A DNA stretch of 64,000 nt from Clostridiaceae bacterium Marseille-Q4145 (GTDB taxonomy: Bacteria; Bacillota; Clostridia; Lachnospirales; Lachnospiraceae): positions 372,001 through 436,000 of the forward strand of contig JAGTTP010000002.1 of NCBI GenBank assembly GCA_018223365.1, written 5' to 3'. Positions 25,737 to 33,879 of this stretch are shown piece by piece. The notes below the pieces were generated by a model. It did no database searches and had not been told where the DNA came from. It saw only the letters and a program-made list of their open reading frames with translations. The position numbers and the translations under genes are program-made. Position 1 is the first letter of the stretch. Every line of letters begins with the position of its first letter.

Positions 25737-27938
25737 CTATTCCGTTGGATTATCATCCTGCGGCTCTTCTGTCGCATTTTCCGGCTGGGTATCCACCAGA
25801 TTTTCATTGACCGGAGAATCTCCCAGAACAGAATCATCCGCCTGATCAACAGTATCCGGATCCGGCATAGTCACTGTCTCTCCTGTCTGGGGATCCACCA
25901 CCGTGCCTTCTTCCTGCTGATCTTCCGATTCTTCGGAAGATTCTTCTGCTGCCGCAGCTTCCTCCGCTGCCTTCTGCTCCGCTTCCACCTCATCCTTCAT
26001 ATCATCCGGAATTTCCTCTGTCGGATAAATATTCAGGTACGGAAGCGCTTCTTTCATAATATTTTTCCAGATTTCCTGCGCGAAGGAACTGGTGGACTGC
26101 TTTACTGCATTCGGTTCATCCACAACCACATAAAGCACTACCTGCGGATGATCCACCGGTGCAAATCCAATAAAGGAAACCACATAATTCGTCTTATCCC
26201 TCGGAATCTTCTCTGCGGTACCGGTCTTACCACCCATGGCATATCCAGCAATTCTGGCATTGCGTCCAGTCGCATTATTTCCATTGGCGTCCTGCGGGCC
26301 ATACATGGTGTTGTACAAATAACGACGGATCAGTGCTGATGTCTTCGTGGAAATAGGTGTTCTCAAAAGCACCGGTTCCACATTCTTTATCGTACCACCA
26401 TCACTGGAAAGAATCTTTTTCACCACATGGGGCTGGTAATAATAGCCTCCGTTAATGGTCGCAGAAAATGCAGATACCATCTGAATCATCGTCACGTTAA
26501 AGTTCTGCCCAAAAGAATTGGTCGCTAGGTCTGTAGAACCCATAATCAGATTCTCGCTGGGTGCCGTATCTGACGGATAATAAATCAGGCTGTCTGTTCT
26601 TGCCTCTCCCGGAAGGTCAATGCCTGTCCGCAAACCAAAATTGAACAAGTTCTGATATTTGGAATAGTTTTCTTCTCCCAGTTTCGCTGCAATCTGCATC
26701 AAAGCGTCATTACAGGAGAATTTCAATGAGCCTTCCAGATCAATAATACCATGCCCTATCTTCTTTGCGCACCAGATGGTGTGTCCACCGACGGTCTGAT
26801 TTCCATCGCACAGGAAGGTATCTCCATCATGTACGACTCCTGTCTCCAGCGCTGCTGCCACCGTAATTGGTTTTGCTGTAGAACCCGGCTCATAGGTATC
26901 ACTGACACAGAAATTTCTCCACAGTTCATTCAGCGCATTTAACCGGTCTTCTTCTGAAAGATTTGCTGCATCTTCTTCCGAATAAAGTCCATTTGCCACC
27001 ACATCATAAGGATTATTCAGATCATACCGGCGGTTGCTCGCCATGGCCAGCACTTCACCTGTATTAGGATCCATCATAATGGCTGCTGCCGTCTTACTTC
27101 CATCCCCCTCGCGGGCTGCATTTGTATATTTTTCCTGAAAATCGTCAATTGCTTTTTCCACGATTTTCTGCAGGGTTACATCAACAGTGGAAACAACACT
27201 CTCTCCGTCCACTGCTGCTTTTATTGTTTTGTCCTGCTCCAGATCCTCATTCAGGTAATTATAACTCCTTCCGTCCTCCCCATTCAGAGTGTCGGAATAT
27301 TGCTGTTCAATACCATACTGCCCCACATTTCCGGATACAGTGTAACCAATGACATTACATGCCAGAGAGTCGTAAGGATAACGACGGATATAAGTATCCT
27401 GAAGCCAGACACCTTCTATTCGGTTGACTTTATTTCCTTTGTCATCCTTCTCATTCTGCTTATCCTCAAAAGACTGTACCTCGTCCTTGGTCAGTTCTTT
27501 TTTCAGCACTACATAATGGCTGTTCTTCTTCTCTGACATAATGGTGTCCAGTTCAGACCGATCCATCTCAAAACATTCTACCAATGCCTGAAGAGTTGGT
27601 TCCAGATAATCCTTTTCCGGATCTTCATCATGATATTCCCACAGGACACCCGGATCGAGAATCACGTTGTATACTTTCTCACTGGTGGCAAGCACAGTGC
27701 CGTTCCGGTCATAAATATCTCCTCGTTTGTAGGGAAGTGTCGTACTGTTGGTATCCTGCTGTGCAAGAACTTTTTTCGTATACTGTTCTCCGCTCACCCG
27801 GTTAATGTAAACCAGACGTACAATAATTCCAACTAAAATCAGCACTATTACGACAAATAATAGTGCTAATTTACGTTTCATTTTTAAAGTTATCTTCTGT
27901 CTTCTCGTCAAATGATGATGTCTTCTGCGTGTCGACAC
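25737..27938 (-). CDS. Class B penicillin-binding protein (FtsI/PBP2-like, acidic C-terminal tail)
   Basis: This septal-type transpeptidase has 733 residues. A His/Arg-rich cytoplasmic start (MSTRRRHHHLTRR) precedes a span (about 24-45), the dimer domain with RGDIYDRNGTVLATSEK, and the transpeptidase with STAK (about 353), SCND (about 407) and KTGTAEK (about 571). After the fold comes an unusual tail of some 90 residues very rich in Glu, Asp, Ser and Gln, with no PASTA domain. Start GTG at 27938 has AGGAG 6 bases upstream. It follows ftsL by 9 bases and is the likely FtsW partner. Confidence 0.9.
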   Translation of the reverse strand: MSTRRRHHHLTRRQKITLKMKRKLALLFVVIVLILVGIIVRLVYINRVSGEQYTKKVLAQQDTNSTTLPYKRGDIYDRNGTVLATSEKVYNVILDPGVLWEYHDEDPEKDYLEPTLQALVECFEMDRSELDTIMSEKKNSHYVVLKKELTKDEVQSFEDKQNEKDDKGNKVNRIEGVWLQDTYIRRYPYDSLACNVIGYTVSGNVGQYGIEQQYSDTLNGEDGRSYNYLNEDLEQDKTIKAAVDGESVVSTVDVTLQKIVEKAIDDFQEKYTNAAREGDGSKTAAAIMMDPNTGEVLAMASNRRYDLNNPYDVVANGLYSEEDAANLSEEDRLNALNELWRNFCVSDTYEPGSTAKPITVAAALETGVVHDGDTFLCDGNQTVGGHTIWCAKKIGHGIIDLEGSLKFSCNDALMQIAAKLGEENYSKYQNLFNFGLRTGIDLPGEARTDSLIYYPSDTAPSENLIMGSTDLATNSFGQNFNVTMIQMVSAFSATINGGYYYQPHVVKKILSSDGGTIKNVEPVLLRTPISTKTSALIRRYLYNTMYGPQDANGNNATGRNARIAGYAMGGKTGTAEKIPRDKTNYVVSFIGFAPVDHPQVVLYVVVDEPNAVKQSTSSFAQEIWKNIMKEALPYLNIYPTEEIPDDMKDEVEAEQKAAEEAAAAEESSEESEDQQEEGTVVDPQTGETVTMPDPDTVDQADDSVLGDSPVNENLVDTQPENATEEPQDDNPTE

Positions 27939-27947
27939 TGAATACTC

Positions 27948-28436
27948 CTATTCTCCATCTTTTCCAAGAACCTTATCCTTCAGACTGGAATGATCTGATG
28001 GGATATCTCCGTCCTGTCTTACATAGTCATCTGTTCCATTATCATACAGAACAACCTGATCCGGTCCGGCATACACCATGCCCAGTTCGTTAATGGCTAC
28101 ATCTCTGATATAATCCAGATCTACGGAAGTCATAATTCTCGTATAATGGTCATCGTTTTCTTTTCTCAGATCTTCCAGCTGCGTCTCCAGTGATGCAATA
28201 TGTTTCATCCGGCTGGTCGTCTCCGCCTGCAGCTGTAAATAATTCACGCAGGACCACAAAACCATACAGGCCGCTGCCGCCAGAAAGATGGTATACAGAA
28301 TATTTACATAAGATACCTTTTCTGCATGATGCCGTACATTTCTCTGCGGATGCTGCTCAATATATGGCCGCTGTGATGGCTGTATCTTTCGTACAGTATT
28401 ACCTTCTATCACTCCACGTCTTCTTCCTGTGGACAT
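27948..28436 (-). CDS. ftsL: FtsL-type cell division protein
   Basis: A small bitopic protein of about 162 residues: a basic cytoplasmic region of some 40 residues, one span (VNILYTIFLAAAACMVLW, about 43-62), then a coiled coil (TSRMKHIASLETQLEDLRKEND) and a short conserved block with AINELGMVYAGPDQVV, typical of FtsL/DivIC. FtsL joins FtsQ and DivIC to activate the septal FtsW-PBP pair. The ATG at 28436 has GGGAGG 8-9 bases upstream, unlike the ATG at 28454. Low sequence conservation is usual; identity rests on architecture and on its place between rsmH and a class B PBP. Confidence 0.82.
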   Translation of the reverse strand: MSTGRRRGVIEGNTVRKIQPSQRPYIEQHPQRNVRHHAEKVSYVNILYTIFLAAAACMVLWSCVNYLQLQAETTSRMKHIASLETQLEDLRKENDDHYTRIMTSVDLDYIRDVAINELGMVYAGPDQVVLYDNGTDDYVRQDGDIPSDHSSLKDKVLGKDGE

Positions 28437-28468
28437 ATGCCGTATTCCTCCCATATCACTCTTTTATT

Positions 28469-29404
28469 TTATGCCCTTTCGAAAACCCTCAGCTTGGCAC
28501 TTTTTGACCTGCTGTTTTCTTCCAGCTCCCTCTCTCCCGGAAGAATAGGCTTTCTTGTTATCACTCTGCCTTTGGAAACCTTTCCACATACACATACCGG
28601 AAAATCCGGCGGGCACGTACATGGATGTTCATTTTTCCGAAATGCATTTTTTACTATTCGATCCTCCAGAGAATGGAAAGTGATAATACACAGTCTTCCA
28701 CCTGGATTCAGGAAATCAATCATGTCATCCAGTGAATCCCTCAACACTTCCAGTTCCCGATTCAGCTCAATTCGGATGGCCTGAAATGTCTGCTTGGCCG
28801 GATGGCCTTTCTGCATCCGGATCTTTGCCGGAATTGCAGCCTTGATAATCTCTACCAGCTCTCCTGTGGTCTCGATTGGTTTCTTCTCTCTTGCCTGTAC
28901 AATATGTTTGGCAATATTTTTTGCAAATTTATCTTCTCCGTAATCACGGATGACCCGGTACAGCTCCATCTCGCTGTAACCGTTTACAATATCTTTCGCT
29001 GTTTTATCCTGCCGCTGATCCATCCGCATATCAAGCGCCGCATCTTCCCGGTAAGTAAACCCTCTGTCCGCTTCATCCAGCTGATAGGAAGACACTCCCA
29101 GATCAAGAACAATTCCGTCTACTCCGGTAACACCTCTGGTTTTCAGCTCCTGCACCATCTGGCAGTAATTGCTTCGGATAATAGACACTTTCTCCCCGAA
29201 ACCAGAAAGCCGTTCCCCTGCTGCCTGAATTGCCGCTGCATCCTGGTCAATTCCGTAAAAATGACCCCGATCCGATAAGCGGCTGCAGACCTCATATGCA
29301 TGTCCACCGCCCCCGAGCGTCCCATCCACATAGATTCCGTCAGGCTGAATATGAAGTTCTTCGATGGTCTCATGTAGCATGACAGAATAATGATTAAATT
29401 CCAT
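28469..29404 (-). CDS. rsmH: 16S rRNA (cytosine-1402-N4)-methyltransferase
   Basis: RsmH (MraW) methylates C1402 of 16S rRNA. It opens HYSVMLHETIEELHI and shows the SAM-binding motif VDGTLGGGGHAYEV (about residue 26), DGIVLDLGVSSYQLDEADRGF (about 98-118), then AIRIELNRELEVL and FHSLEDRIVKNAF toward the end. 311 residues is normal. It lies 10 bases after mraZ. Confidence 0.97.
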   Translation of the reverse strand: MEFNHYSVMLHETIEELHIQPDGIYVDGTLGGGGHAYEVCSRLSDRGHFYGIDQDAAAIQAAGERLSGFGEKVSIIRSNYCQMVQELKTRGVTGVDGIVLDLGVSSYQLDEADRGFTYREDAALDMRMDQRQDKTAKDIVNGYSEMELYRVIRDYGEDKFAKNIAKHIVQAREKKPIETTGELVEIIKAAIPAKIRMQKGHPAKQTFQAIRIELNRELEVLRDSLDDMIDFLNPGGRLCIITFHSLEDRIVKNAFRKNEHPCTCPPDFPVCVCGKVSKGRVITRKPILPGERELEENSRSKSAKLRVFERA

Positions 29405-29414
29405 GTGTCTGTAC

Positions 29415-29846
29415 TCACTCCTTGTTGTTCAAATAATTCAGATGGCTGGCAATCATGTCCATATCACCAAAATCTGCATTTTCTTTCCAGCGTTCCTCAT
29501 TCCAGATCTCAATATGATCCAGCATTCCGGCTAACAGTACATCCTTTTCCAGTCCTGCAAATTCACGAAGGGTTGCAGGAAGTAAAATTCGTCCCTGCTT
29601 GTCCAGCTCGCAGGTAGTGGCTCCTGCCACGATAAAACGCATGAAAAGCCGGGCATTTTTGTCTGTAAGGGGAAGTTTTTTCAGGTCTGCCACGTAGGCT
29701 TCCCAGCTATCCATAGGATATACAAAAAGACAGCCATCCAGTCCTCTTGTCACGACGAATTCTGCACCAAGCAGTTCGCGGAACTTGGAGGGAACAATCA
29801 GCCTGCCCTTGGGATCTACCGTATGTCTGTACTCGCCCATGAACAT
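29415..29846 (-). CDS. mraZ: Transcriptional regulator MraZ
   Basis: MraZ is an AbrB-like DNA-binding protein that controls the division cluster. Both halves of its duplicated fold are visible: EYRHTVDPKGRLIVPSKFRE (first) and TTCELDKQGRILLPATLREF (second). 143 residues is normal. It is the first gene of the cluster. The promoter region upstream carries five phased GTGG-type repeats expected to be its own binding sites. Confidence 0.97.
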   Translation of the reverse strand: MFMGEYRHTVDPKGRLIVPSKFRELLGAEFVVTRGLDGCLFVYPMDSWEAYVADLKKLPLTDKNARLFMRFIVAGATTCELDKQGRILLPATLREFAGLEKDVLLAGMLDHIEIWNEERWKENADFGDMDMIASHLNYLNNKE

Positions 29847-29879
29847 GCGTCTTCACCCTCTTTCGCACTGTCGGTTCCT

Positions 29880-29927
29880 CCACTTTATTCCACTCAGGAA
29901 CCATTATGCACCACTTTTCTCCACTTA
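29880..29927 (-). promoter_or_regulatory. Array of five MraZ-box-like repeats in the mraZ leader
   Basis: On the plus strand CCACT or CCATT begins at 29880, 29890, 29901, 29911 and 29921 (CCACTTT, CCACTCA, CCATTAT, CCACTTT, CCACTTA). On the transcribed strand these are AAAGTGG-type units one helical turn apart, directly downstream of the -10. MraZ is known to bind such repeats near its own promoter (AAAGTGG[A/T] in Mycoplasma, TGGGN repeats in E. coli). Confidence 0.75.
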
Positions 29928-29934
29928 CTTGTTA

Positions 29935-29963
29935 ATAATACCCCCTATCTTTCCAAAAATCAA
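29935..29963 (-). promoter_or_regulatory. Promoter of the mraZ division operon
   Basis: Minus-strand TTGATT (29958-29963), 17 bases, TATTAT (29935-29940), about 90 bases upstream of the mraZ start. The MraZ-type repeats lie between it and the gene. Confidence 0.65.
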
Positions 29964-30017
29964 TACAATCTTAAGAATTTCTTATGATTTTCAGCTTCCA
30001 TTTTGCGGAATTTTTCC

Positions 30018-30052
30018 AAAAAAATACCGTGGAGCATTTATCTGCTCCACGG
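30018..30052 (-). terminator. Terminator after the lgt-small gene pair
   Basis: A 10-base stem (CCGTGGAGCA / TGCTCCACGG) with a 6-base loop at 30027-30052 has a run of seven T on the minus strand (30018-30024) and T-rich sequence on the other side too. It ends 12 bases after the stop of the small gene. Confidence 0.85.
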
Positions 30053-30064
30053 CATTTTTTGTCC

Positions 30065-30214
30065 TTATGCAGTTGTGTGTACTTCCGTTTCGTATGCTTC
30101 TATGAGGCGGTCCATTTTTCTGGCCTCCTCAAGAAGTTCTGTCAGATGAGTGGCATTCTCCGCCATTTTGTCCAACACACTACGCTGTTCTTCAATTGCC
30201 TGTTTAATGTTCAT
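30065..30214 (-). CDS. Small coupled gene, possible Spo0E-like phosphatase (49 residues)
   Basis: The frame begins MNIKQAIEEQRSVLDKMAEN and ends VHTTA, all predicted helical. The middle, LLEEARKMDRLIEAYE, resembles the signature helix of Spo0E-type aspartyl-phosphate phosphatases (SQELDxLIxxY pattern), which dephosphorylate Spo0A~P and hold back sporulation. The match is short and the first helix lacks an obvious family histidine pattern, so this is tentative. The start lies 11 bases inside the 3' end of lgt and the ribosome binding site is weak, which suggests translational coupling. A strong terminator follows. Confidence 0.6.
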   Translation of the reverse strand: MNIKQAIEEQRSVLDKMAENATHLTELLEEARKMDRLIEAYETEVHTTA

Positions 30215-31085
30215 TTTTCTCTGTCAGTTCCTTTGTTTTCAAACGATTTCTTCCCCTTATAATCATAGCAAGAGAAAACAATATCAGGACACCTGCCAGA
30301 AGCTGTGAAACAGGGATGCCTGTCCCCCCGATCTGAAGCTGATCTGTCCGAAGGCCTTCAATCCAGATACGTCCCATTCCGTATCCCAGAAGGTACATCA
30401 GGAACTCTTCACCTTGAAATTTTTTTCGCGTCCGGTACCAGTAGAGAAAACAAATCACGATCAGATTCCAAAGTGACTCGTACAAAAAAGTCGGATGTAC
30501 CTGTATAAACTGCTCTCCTCCGATGATCTGCACATGTTCCCACATCTGCTCAGTGATCTCATGTGCACGCACTGCACTAACAGGAAGCTGCATGGCAAAC
30601 AGCCCGTCCGTATATCCGCCAAAGGCTTCTCTGTTAAAAAAATTACCCCAGCGTCCCAGTATCTGACCTGCAACCAGTCCGATACATGCCGTATCCAGCA
30701 TCAGTGTAAAAGACTGCTTTTTCACACGGCTGTACACAAAGACTGTCAGCACAGCTCCGATCACAGCTCCATAAATCGCGATTCCACCCTGTCTCAGATT
30801 AAAAATGCTGAGCAGATTGTCCTTATAGTTGTCCCATGAGAAAATCACATAATATGCCCGTGCACAAATAATGGAGACCACAATGGCATAGATCACCAGA
30901 TCTGTATATGTGTCCGGATTTTGCCCCGTCCGCTTTGCTTCCCTCTCTGCCAGAAACAATCCTAACAAAATGGAGCATCCCATGATAATTCCATAGTACG
31001 CAACCGGAAAGCCGAACACAGAAATGAATTTTCCCACATGATCCAGGTATATCCCCAGATGCGGAAAGTTAATTGACATGTTCAT
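30204..31085 (-). CDS. lgt: Prolipoprotein diacylglyceryl transferase
   Basis: Lgt transfers diacylglycerol from phosphatidylglycerol to the lipobox cysteine of prolipoproteins. Seven membrane spans are visible. The family signature GRWGNFFNREAFGG (about residues 144-157) is intact, HPTFLYESLWN follows (about 198), and GRIWIEGLRTD is near the end. 293 residues is normal. Two ATG codons are close together; the first is at 31085. It is co-transcribed with the small gene overlapping its 3' end. Confidence 0.95.
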   Translation of the reverse strand: MNMSINFPHLGIYLDHVGKFISVFGFPVAYYGIIMGCSILLGLFLAEREAKRTGQNPDTYTDLVIYAIVVSIICARAYYVIFSWDNYKDNLLSIFNLRQGGIAIYGAVIGAVLTVFVYSRVKKQSFTLMLDTACIGLVAGQILGRWGNFFNREAFGGYTDGLFAMQLPVSAVRAHEITEQMWEHVQIIGGEQFIQVHPTFLYESLWNLIVICFLYWYRTRKKFQGEEFLMYLLGYGMGRIWIEGLRTDQLQIGGTGIPVSQLLAGVLILFSLAMIIRGRNRLKTKELTEKNEH

Positions 31086-31105
31086 CGATGAGTAATCCTT
31101 TCCTT

Positions 31106-31163
31106 ATGAATCGCCCGGTACGATTCATGCTTTTATTTTAGTTTCTGCACGAATCTTTTGCAA
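31106..31163 (-). promoter_or_regulatory. lgt promoter with transcript-leading hairpin
   Basis: Minus-strand TTGCAA (31158-31163), 17 bases, TAAAAT (31135-31140). Immediately after the expected start site lies a perfect 8-base hairpin (31106-31128, ATGAATCG / CGATTCAT, 7-base loop), so the mRNA would begin with a stem. Confidence 0.55.
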
Positions 31164-31230
31164 CCGGATTCTATCGACATTTTTCGACATTTACAGTTAA
31201 GCTCAACCATACTCCGTTCCTGGTAACTGT

Positions 31231-32331
31231 TTATACATTAAAGCGGAACAGAATCACATCACCGTCTTTAACCACATAATCTTTTCCTTCCATGCCGACG
31301 ATTCCCTTTTCTCTCGCTGCGGAAAGGCTTCCATTATCAAGAAGATCCTGATAGTTCACAACCTCTGCCTTGATAAATCCGCGTTCAAAATCTGTATGAA
31401 TCTTACCTGCTGCCTGCGGTGCCTTGGTACCTTTCTTGATCGTCCATGCACGACACTCATCTTCTCCTGCAGTCAGAAAACTGATCAGTCCCAAAAGGCT
31501 GTAGCTTGCTGCCACCAGTTTGTCAAGTCCACTGGACTCTACACCCAGATCCTCCAGGTATTCTTTCTTCTCATCCTCATCCAGTTCAGAGAGTTCCTGC
31601 TCAATCTGTGCACAGATGACAAATACTTCTGCGCCTTCTTCTTTTGCCATCTCTCTTACTTTTGCTACGTGTGGATTGGAAGCTCCGTCATCTGCCAGAT
31701 CATCCTCTGTTACGTTGGCTGCATAGATCGTCGGTTTTGCAGTCAGAAGATTGTAATTCTTAAACCACAGCTGATCGTCTTCATCATCAGGCACCTCAAA
31801 GGTTCTTGCCATCTTGCCCTCTTCCAGATGCGCTTTGACAGCCTCTACCAGTTCCAGTTCTTTGGCATAGGTTTTATCCATCTTTGCCTGTTTTCCGATC
31901 TTGGAAATTCTTCTGTCCAGAATCTCGATATCAGAGAAGATCAGCTCCAGGTTAATCGTCTCAATATCTCTTGCCGGATCAATGGAACCATCCACATGAA
32001 TGATATTCGGGTCCTCGAAGCAGCGTACCACATGAACAATGGCGTCTACCTCACGGATATTTGCCAGAAACTGGTTGCCAAGTCCCTCACCTTTGCTGGC
32101 ACCCTTTACCAGACCTGCAATATCTACAAATTCAATGGTAGCCGGTGTTACTTTCTTTGTATGATACAGCTCGCCCAGTTTTACAATTCTCTCATCCGGA
32201 ACAGATACGATGCCAACGTTCGGATCAATTGTTGCAAAGGGATAGTTTGCAGACAGCGCTCCTGCCTTGGTCAGAGAATTAAATAATGTACTTTTTCCTA
32301 CATTTGGAAGTCCGACGATACCTAATTTCAT
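31231..32331 (-). CDS. ychF: Ribosome-associated ATPase YchF
   Basis: An Obg-family P-loop protein that prefers ATP. It begins MKLGIVGLPNVGKSTLFNSLT (Walker A). The DIAGLVKGASKGEGLGNQFL block is G3 and the following region; an insert of coiled coil (RRISKIGKQAKMDKTY) and the C-terminal TGS-like domain ending in KDYVVKDGDVILFRFNV are both present. The ATG at 32331 gives 366 residues, the family length; the open frame upstream to 32412 enters the promoter hairpin and is rejected. It may link translation to stress response. Confidence 0.96.
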   Translation of the reverse strand: MKLGIVGLPNVGKSTLFNSLTKAGALSANYPFATIDPNVGIVSVPDERIVKLGELYHTKKVTPATIEFVDIAGLVKGASKGEGLGNQFLANIREVDAIVHVVRCFEDPNIIHVDGSIDPARDIETINLELIFSDIEILDRRISKIGKQAKMDKTYAKELELVEAVKAHLEEGKMARTFEVPDDEDDQLWFKNYNLLTAKPTIYAANVTEDDLADDGASNPHVAKVREMAKEEGAEVFVICAQIEQELSELDEDEKKEYLEDLGVESSGLDKLVAASYSLLGLISFLTAGEDECRAWTIKKGTKAPQAAGKIHTDFERGFIKAEVVNYQDLLDNGSLSAAREKGIVGMEGKDYVVKDGDVILFRFNV

Positions 32332-32404
32332 GCTATCAATTACCTTGTTCAGAAATTCCTGGTTTCCAGGATATTCTGCCTTTCTCTTTCTTTCCTTACA
32401 CAGC

Positions 32405-32473
32405 TCGGGCAAATCCTGGCTGGATTTGCCCGATACAACATTATATTATAGCACATCCCTGTGGGTTTGGAAA
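32405..32473 (-). promoter_or_regulatory. ychF promoter with transcript-leading hairpin
   Basis: Minus-strand TTTCCA (32468-32473), 17 bases, TATAAT (32445-32450). About five bases past the predicted start lies a perfect 12-base stem (TCGGGCAAATCC / GGATTTGCCCGA, 5-base loop, 32405-32433) with no U run, so a leader structure rather than an ordinary terminator. Confidence 0.6.
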
Positions 32474-32641
32474 GAGGTGGTTCTGGGGTTCCGCACTTTA
32501 TTGACCGGGTTCGGGCGTGGGCTCTGGGGTTATGTGTCCCGGACCGGGACGTGGATCTCTGCACCCAACTTGCCAAAAAATTTCCTGCCTTTTTTGAAAA
32601 ATGCGGAACTATCAGCCAAAGAAGCCAGTTTCTGGCCCATT
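32474..32641. other. Non-coding stretch upstream of the ychF promoter
   Basis: No convincing gene. The sequence is G-rich on the plus strand (32465-32560) and then T-rich. It separates the housekeeping ychF from the accessory island and may hold remains of the truncated gene next to it. Confidence 0.4.
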
Positions 32642-32695
32642 TCACGTAAAAAAGCTTGTTGTAGCGACGTGAAACAGGAACTGGCGCGGAACTAT
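32603..32695. repeat. Imperfect inverted repeat with flanking 10-base direct repeats
   Basis: Outer arms GCCAGTTTCTG (32624-32634) and CAGGAACTGGC (32675-32685) pair with one mismatch; inner arms TTCACGT (32641-32647) and ACGTGAA (32667-32673) pair perfectly. GCGGAACTAT occurs at 32603-32612 and again at 32686-32695. It lies exactly where the CpeT-like frame is cut off, so it could be a small insertion or its scar. Confidence 0.45.
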
Positions 32696-32905
32696 TTTGA
32701 TATAGACCCACATTTCATAATAACTCTCTTCAACAACAAATTTTCCTTTGAAATCTTCAGGAAGGTTATTCATTTTGTCATTACAGATTGTATTTACATG
32801 TTCCGCATATGGATATGTTTTCCCTTCTGCCTGCATTTTCTTAAATTGATTCTTATTATCAAAATGTCCTGTCATCATTCCTACAAAATTATCAAGTTTC
32901 ATCAT
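32642..32905 (-). pseudogene. 3'-truncated CpeT/CpcT-like gene fragment
   Basis: The first ~60 codons (MMKLDNFVGMMTGHFDN, then QFKKMQAEGKTYPYAEHV and FVVEESYY) look like the start of a CpeT/CpcT-family (DUF1001) protein, normally about 180-200 residues. After ESYYE at about 32715 the frame passes into unrelated sequence and stops at 32642, inside the inverted repeat at 32603-32695. So only the N-terminal third remains. The family resemblance is from memory of the motif layout and should be treated as tentative; the abrupt change in character is clear. Confidence 0.5.
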
Positions 32906-32937
32906 ATACTTTACCTCTTGGTATTTGTCTAATCACA

Positions 32938-33750
32938 CTATTCCTCTTTTGCTTTTGCCATACTGGCGATATCTCCCACTCCATTCAATACCATTGTCGG
33001 AAGATAAGCATAAGTTTTGAGTGTATCCTTCGTTGAACATCCAGAGAGCACCAATACAGTAGACATACCACTTTCCATTCCTGAAATCACATCTGTATCC
33101 ATACGATCCCCAACCATTACAGCTTCTGCCGAATGACATCCAAGCATATTTAATCCTGTTCTCATCATCAGTGGATTCGGTTTCCCACAGAAATATGCCT
33201 GTGTACCTGTTGCCATTTCAATTGGTGCAATCAATGCACGACAGGCAGGAGCGATTCCGTTCTCGATCGGTCCGGAAACATCCGAGTTTGCTCCAATCAG
33301 CTTAGCTCCCTTCAGAACTAAATTCGTTGCTTTCGTTAAAGTATCCAATGAATAGGAGCGTCCCTCTCCCACAACAACATAATCTGGATTTACATCATTC
33401 ATTGTAATGCCAACGTCATAAAGTGCATTTAAGAGACCGGCTTCTCCTATCACAAATGCTGAACAGCCTGCCGCCTGTTCCTTTAAAAAAGCGGCTGTTG
33501 CCAATGCGCTGGTGTAAAAATGTTCTTCTGGTACATCAAGTCCCATCCTTGCCAGTTTCTGATTTAATTCCCGTGGCGTATATCCACTATTATTTGTCAA
33601 AAATAAATATTCTTTCTTTTCATCATGCAACCACTGGATGAATTCTGGAACACCTGGCAATATTTGATTGCCATGATAAATCACACCATCCATATCACAG
33701 ATGAATCCTTTTTTTTCATTAAAATCAATTATGGATTTTCCCATGTTCAT
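32938..33750 (-). CDS. HAD-IIA family sugar-phosphatase (NagD/AraL-like)
   Basis: A haloacid dehalogenase phosphatase of 270 residues. HAD motif I is CDMDGVIYHG (about residue 18), motif II LTNNSG (about 51), and the late motifs KPNP...VMVGDRMDTDVISGMESG (about 190-229) carry the Lys and acidic pair. A C2 cap lies between. NagD/AraL relatives dephosphorylate sugar phosphates or nucleotides; the substrate here is unknown. It is in the AT-richer island next to lactose genes and may detoxify sugar phosphates. A promoter with a palindrome lies upstream. Confidence 0.88.
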   Translation of the reverse strand: MNMGKSIIDFNEKKGFICDMDGVIYHGNQILPGVPEFIQWLHDEKKEYLFLTNNSGYTPRELNQKLARMGLDVPEEHFYTSALATAAFLKEQAAGCSAFVIGEAGLLNALYDVGITMNDVNPDYVVVGEGRSYSLDTLTKATNLVLKGAKLIGANSDVSGPIENGIAPACRALIAPIEMATGTQAYFCGKPNPLMMRTGLNMLGCHSAEAVMVGDRMDTDVISGMESGMSTVLVLSGCSTKDTLKTYAYLPTMVLNGVGDIASMAKAKEE

Positions 33751-33837
33751 ATACGCCCTGCCTTTCTTGTCTCTTTAGAATGCACCTTGTTCTTTTCATA
33801 ATAAAATAAAAACTCTATTTTCTACAAATATTTTCAT

Positions 33838-33858
33838 ATTATATCGTGATTTCATCAC
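33838..33858 (-). promoter_or_regulatory. Promoter -10 and palindromic operator of the HAD phosphatase gene
   Basis: A minus-strand TATAAT (33838-33843) is followed upstream by a perfect palindrome GTGAT-TTC-ATCAC (33846-33858) in the spacer, with TTATTG as a poor -35. A regulator such as the neighbouring AraC protein could bind it (inferred). Confidence 0.42.
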
Positions 33859-33879
33859 TCAATAATATCGCCGTTCGTC

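Noticed and set aside
32349..32711. A 120-codon minus-strand frame upstream of ychF
   Set aside because: It covers the ychF promoter and hairpin, has an unnatural composition and no ribosome binding site.
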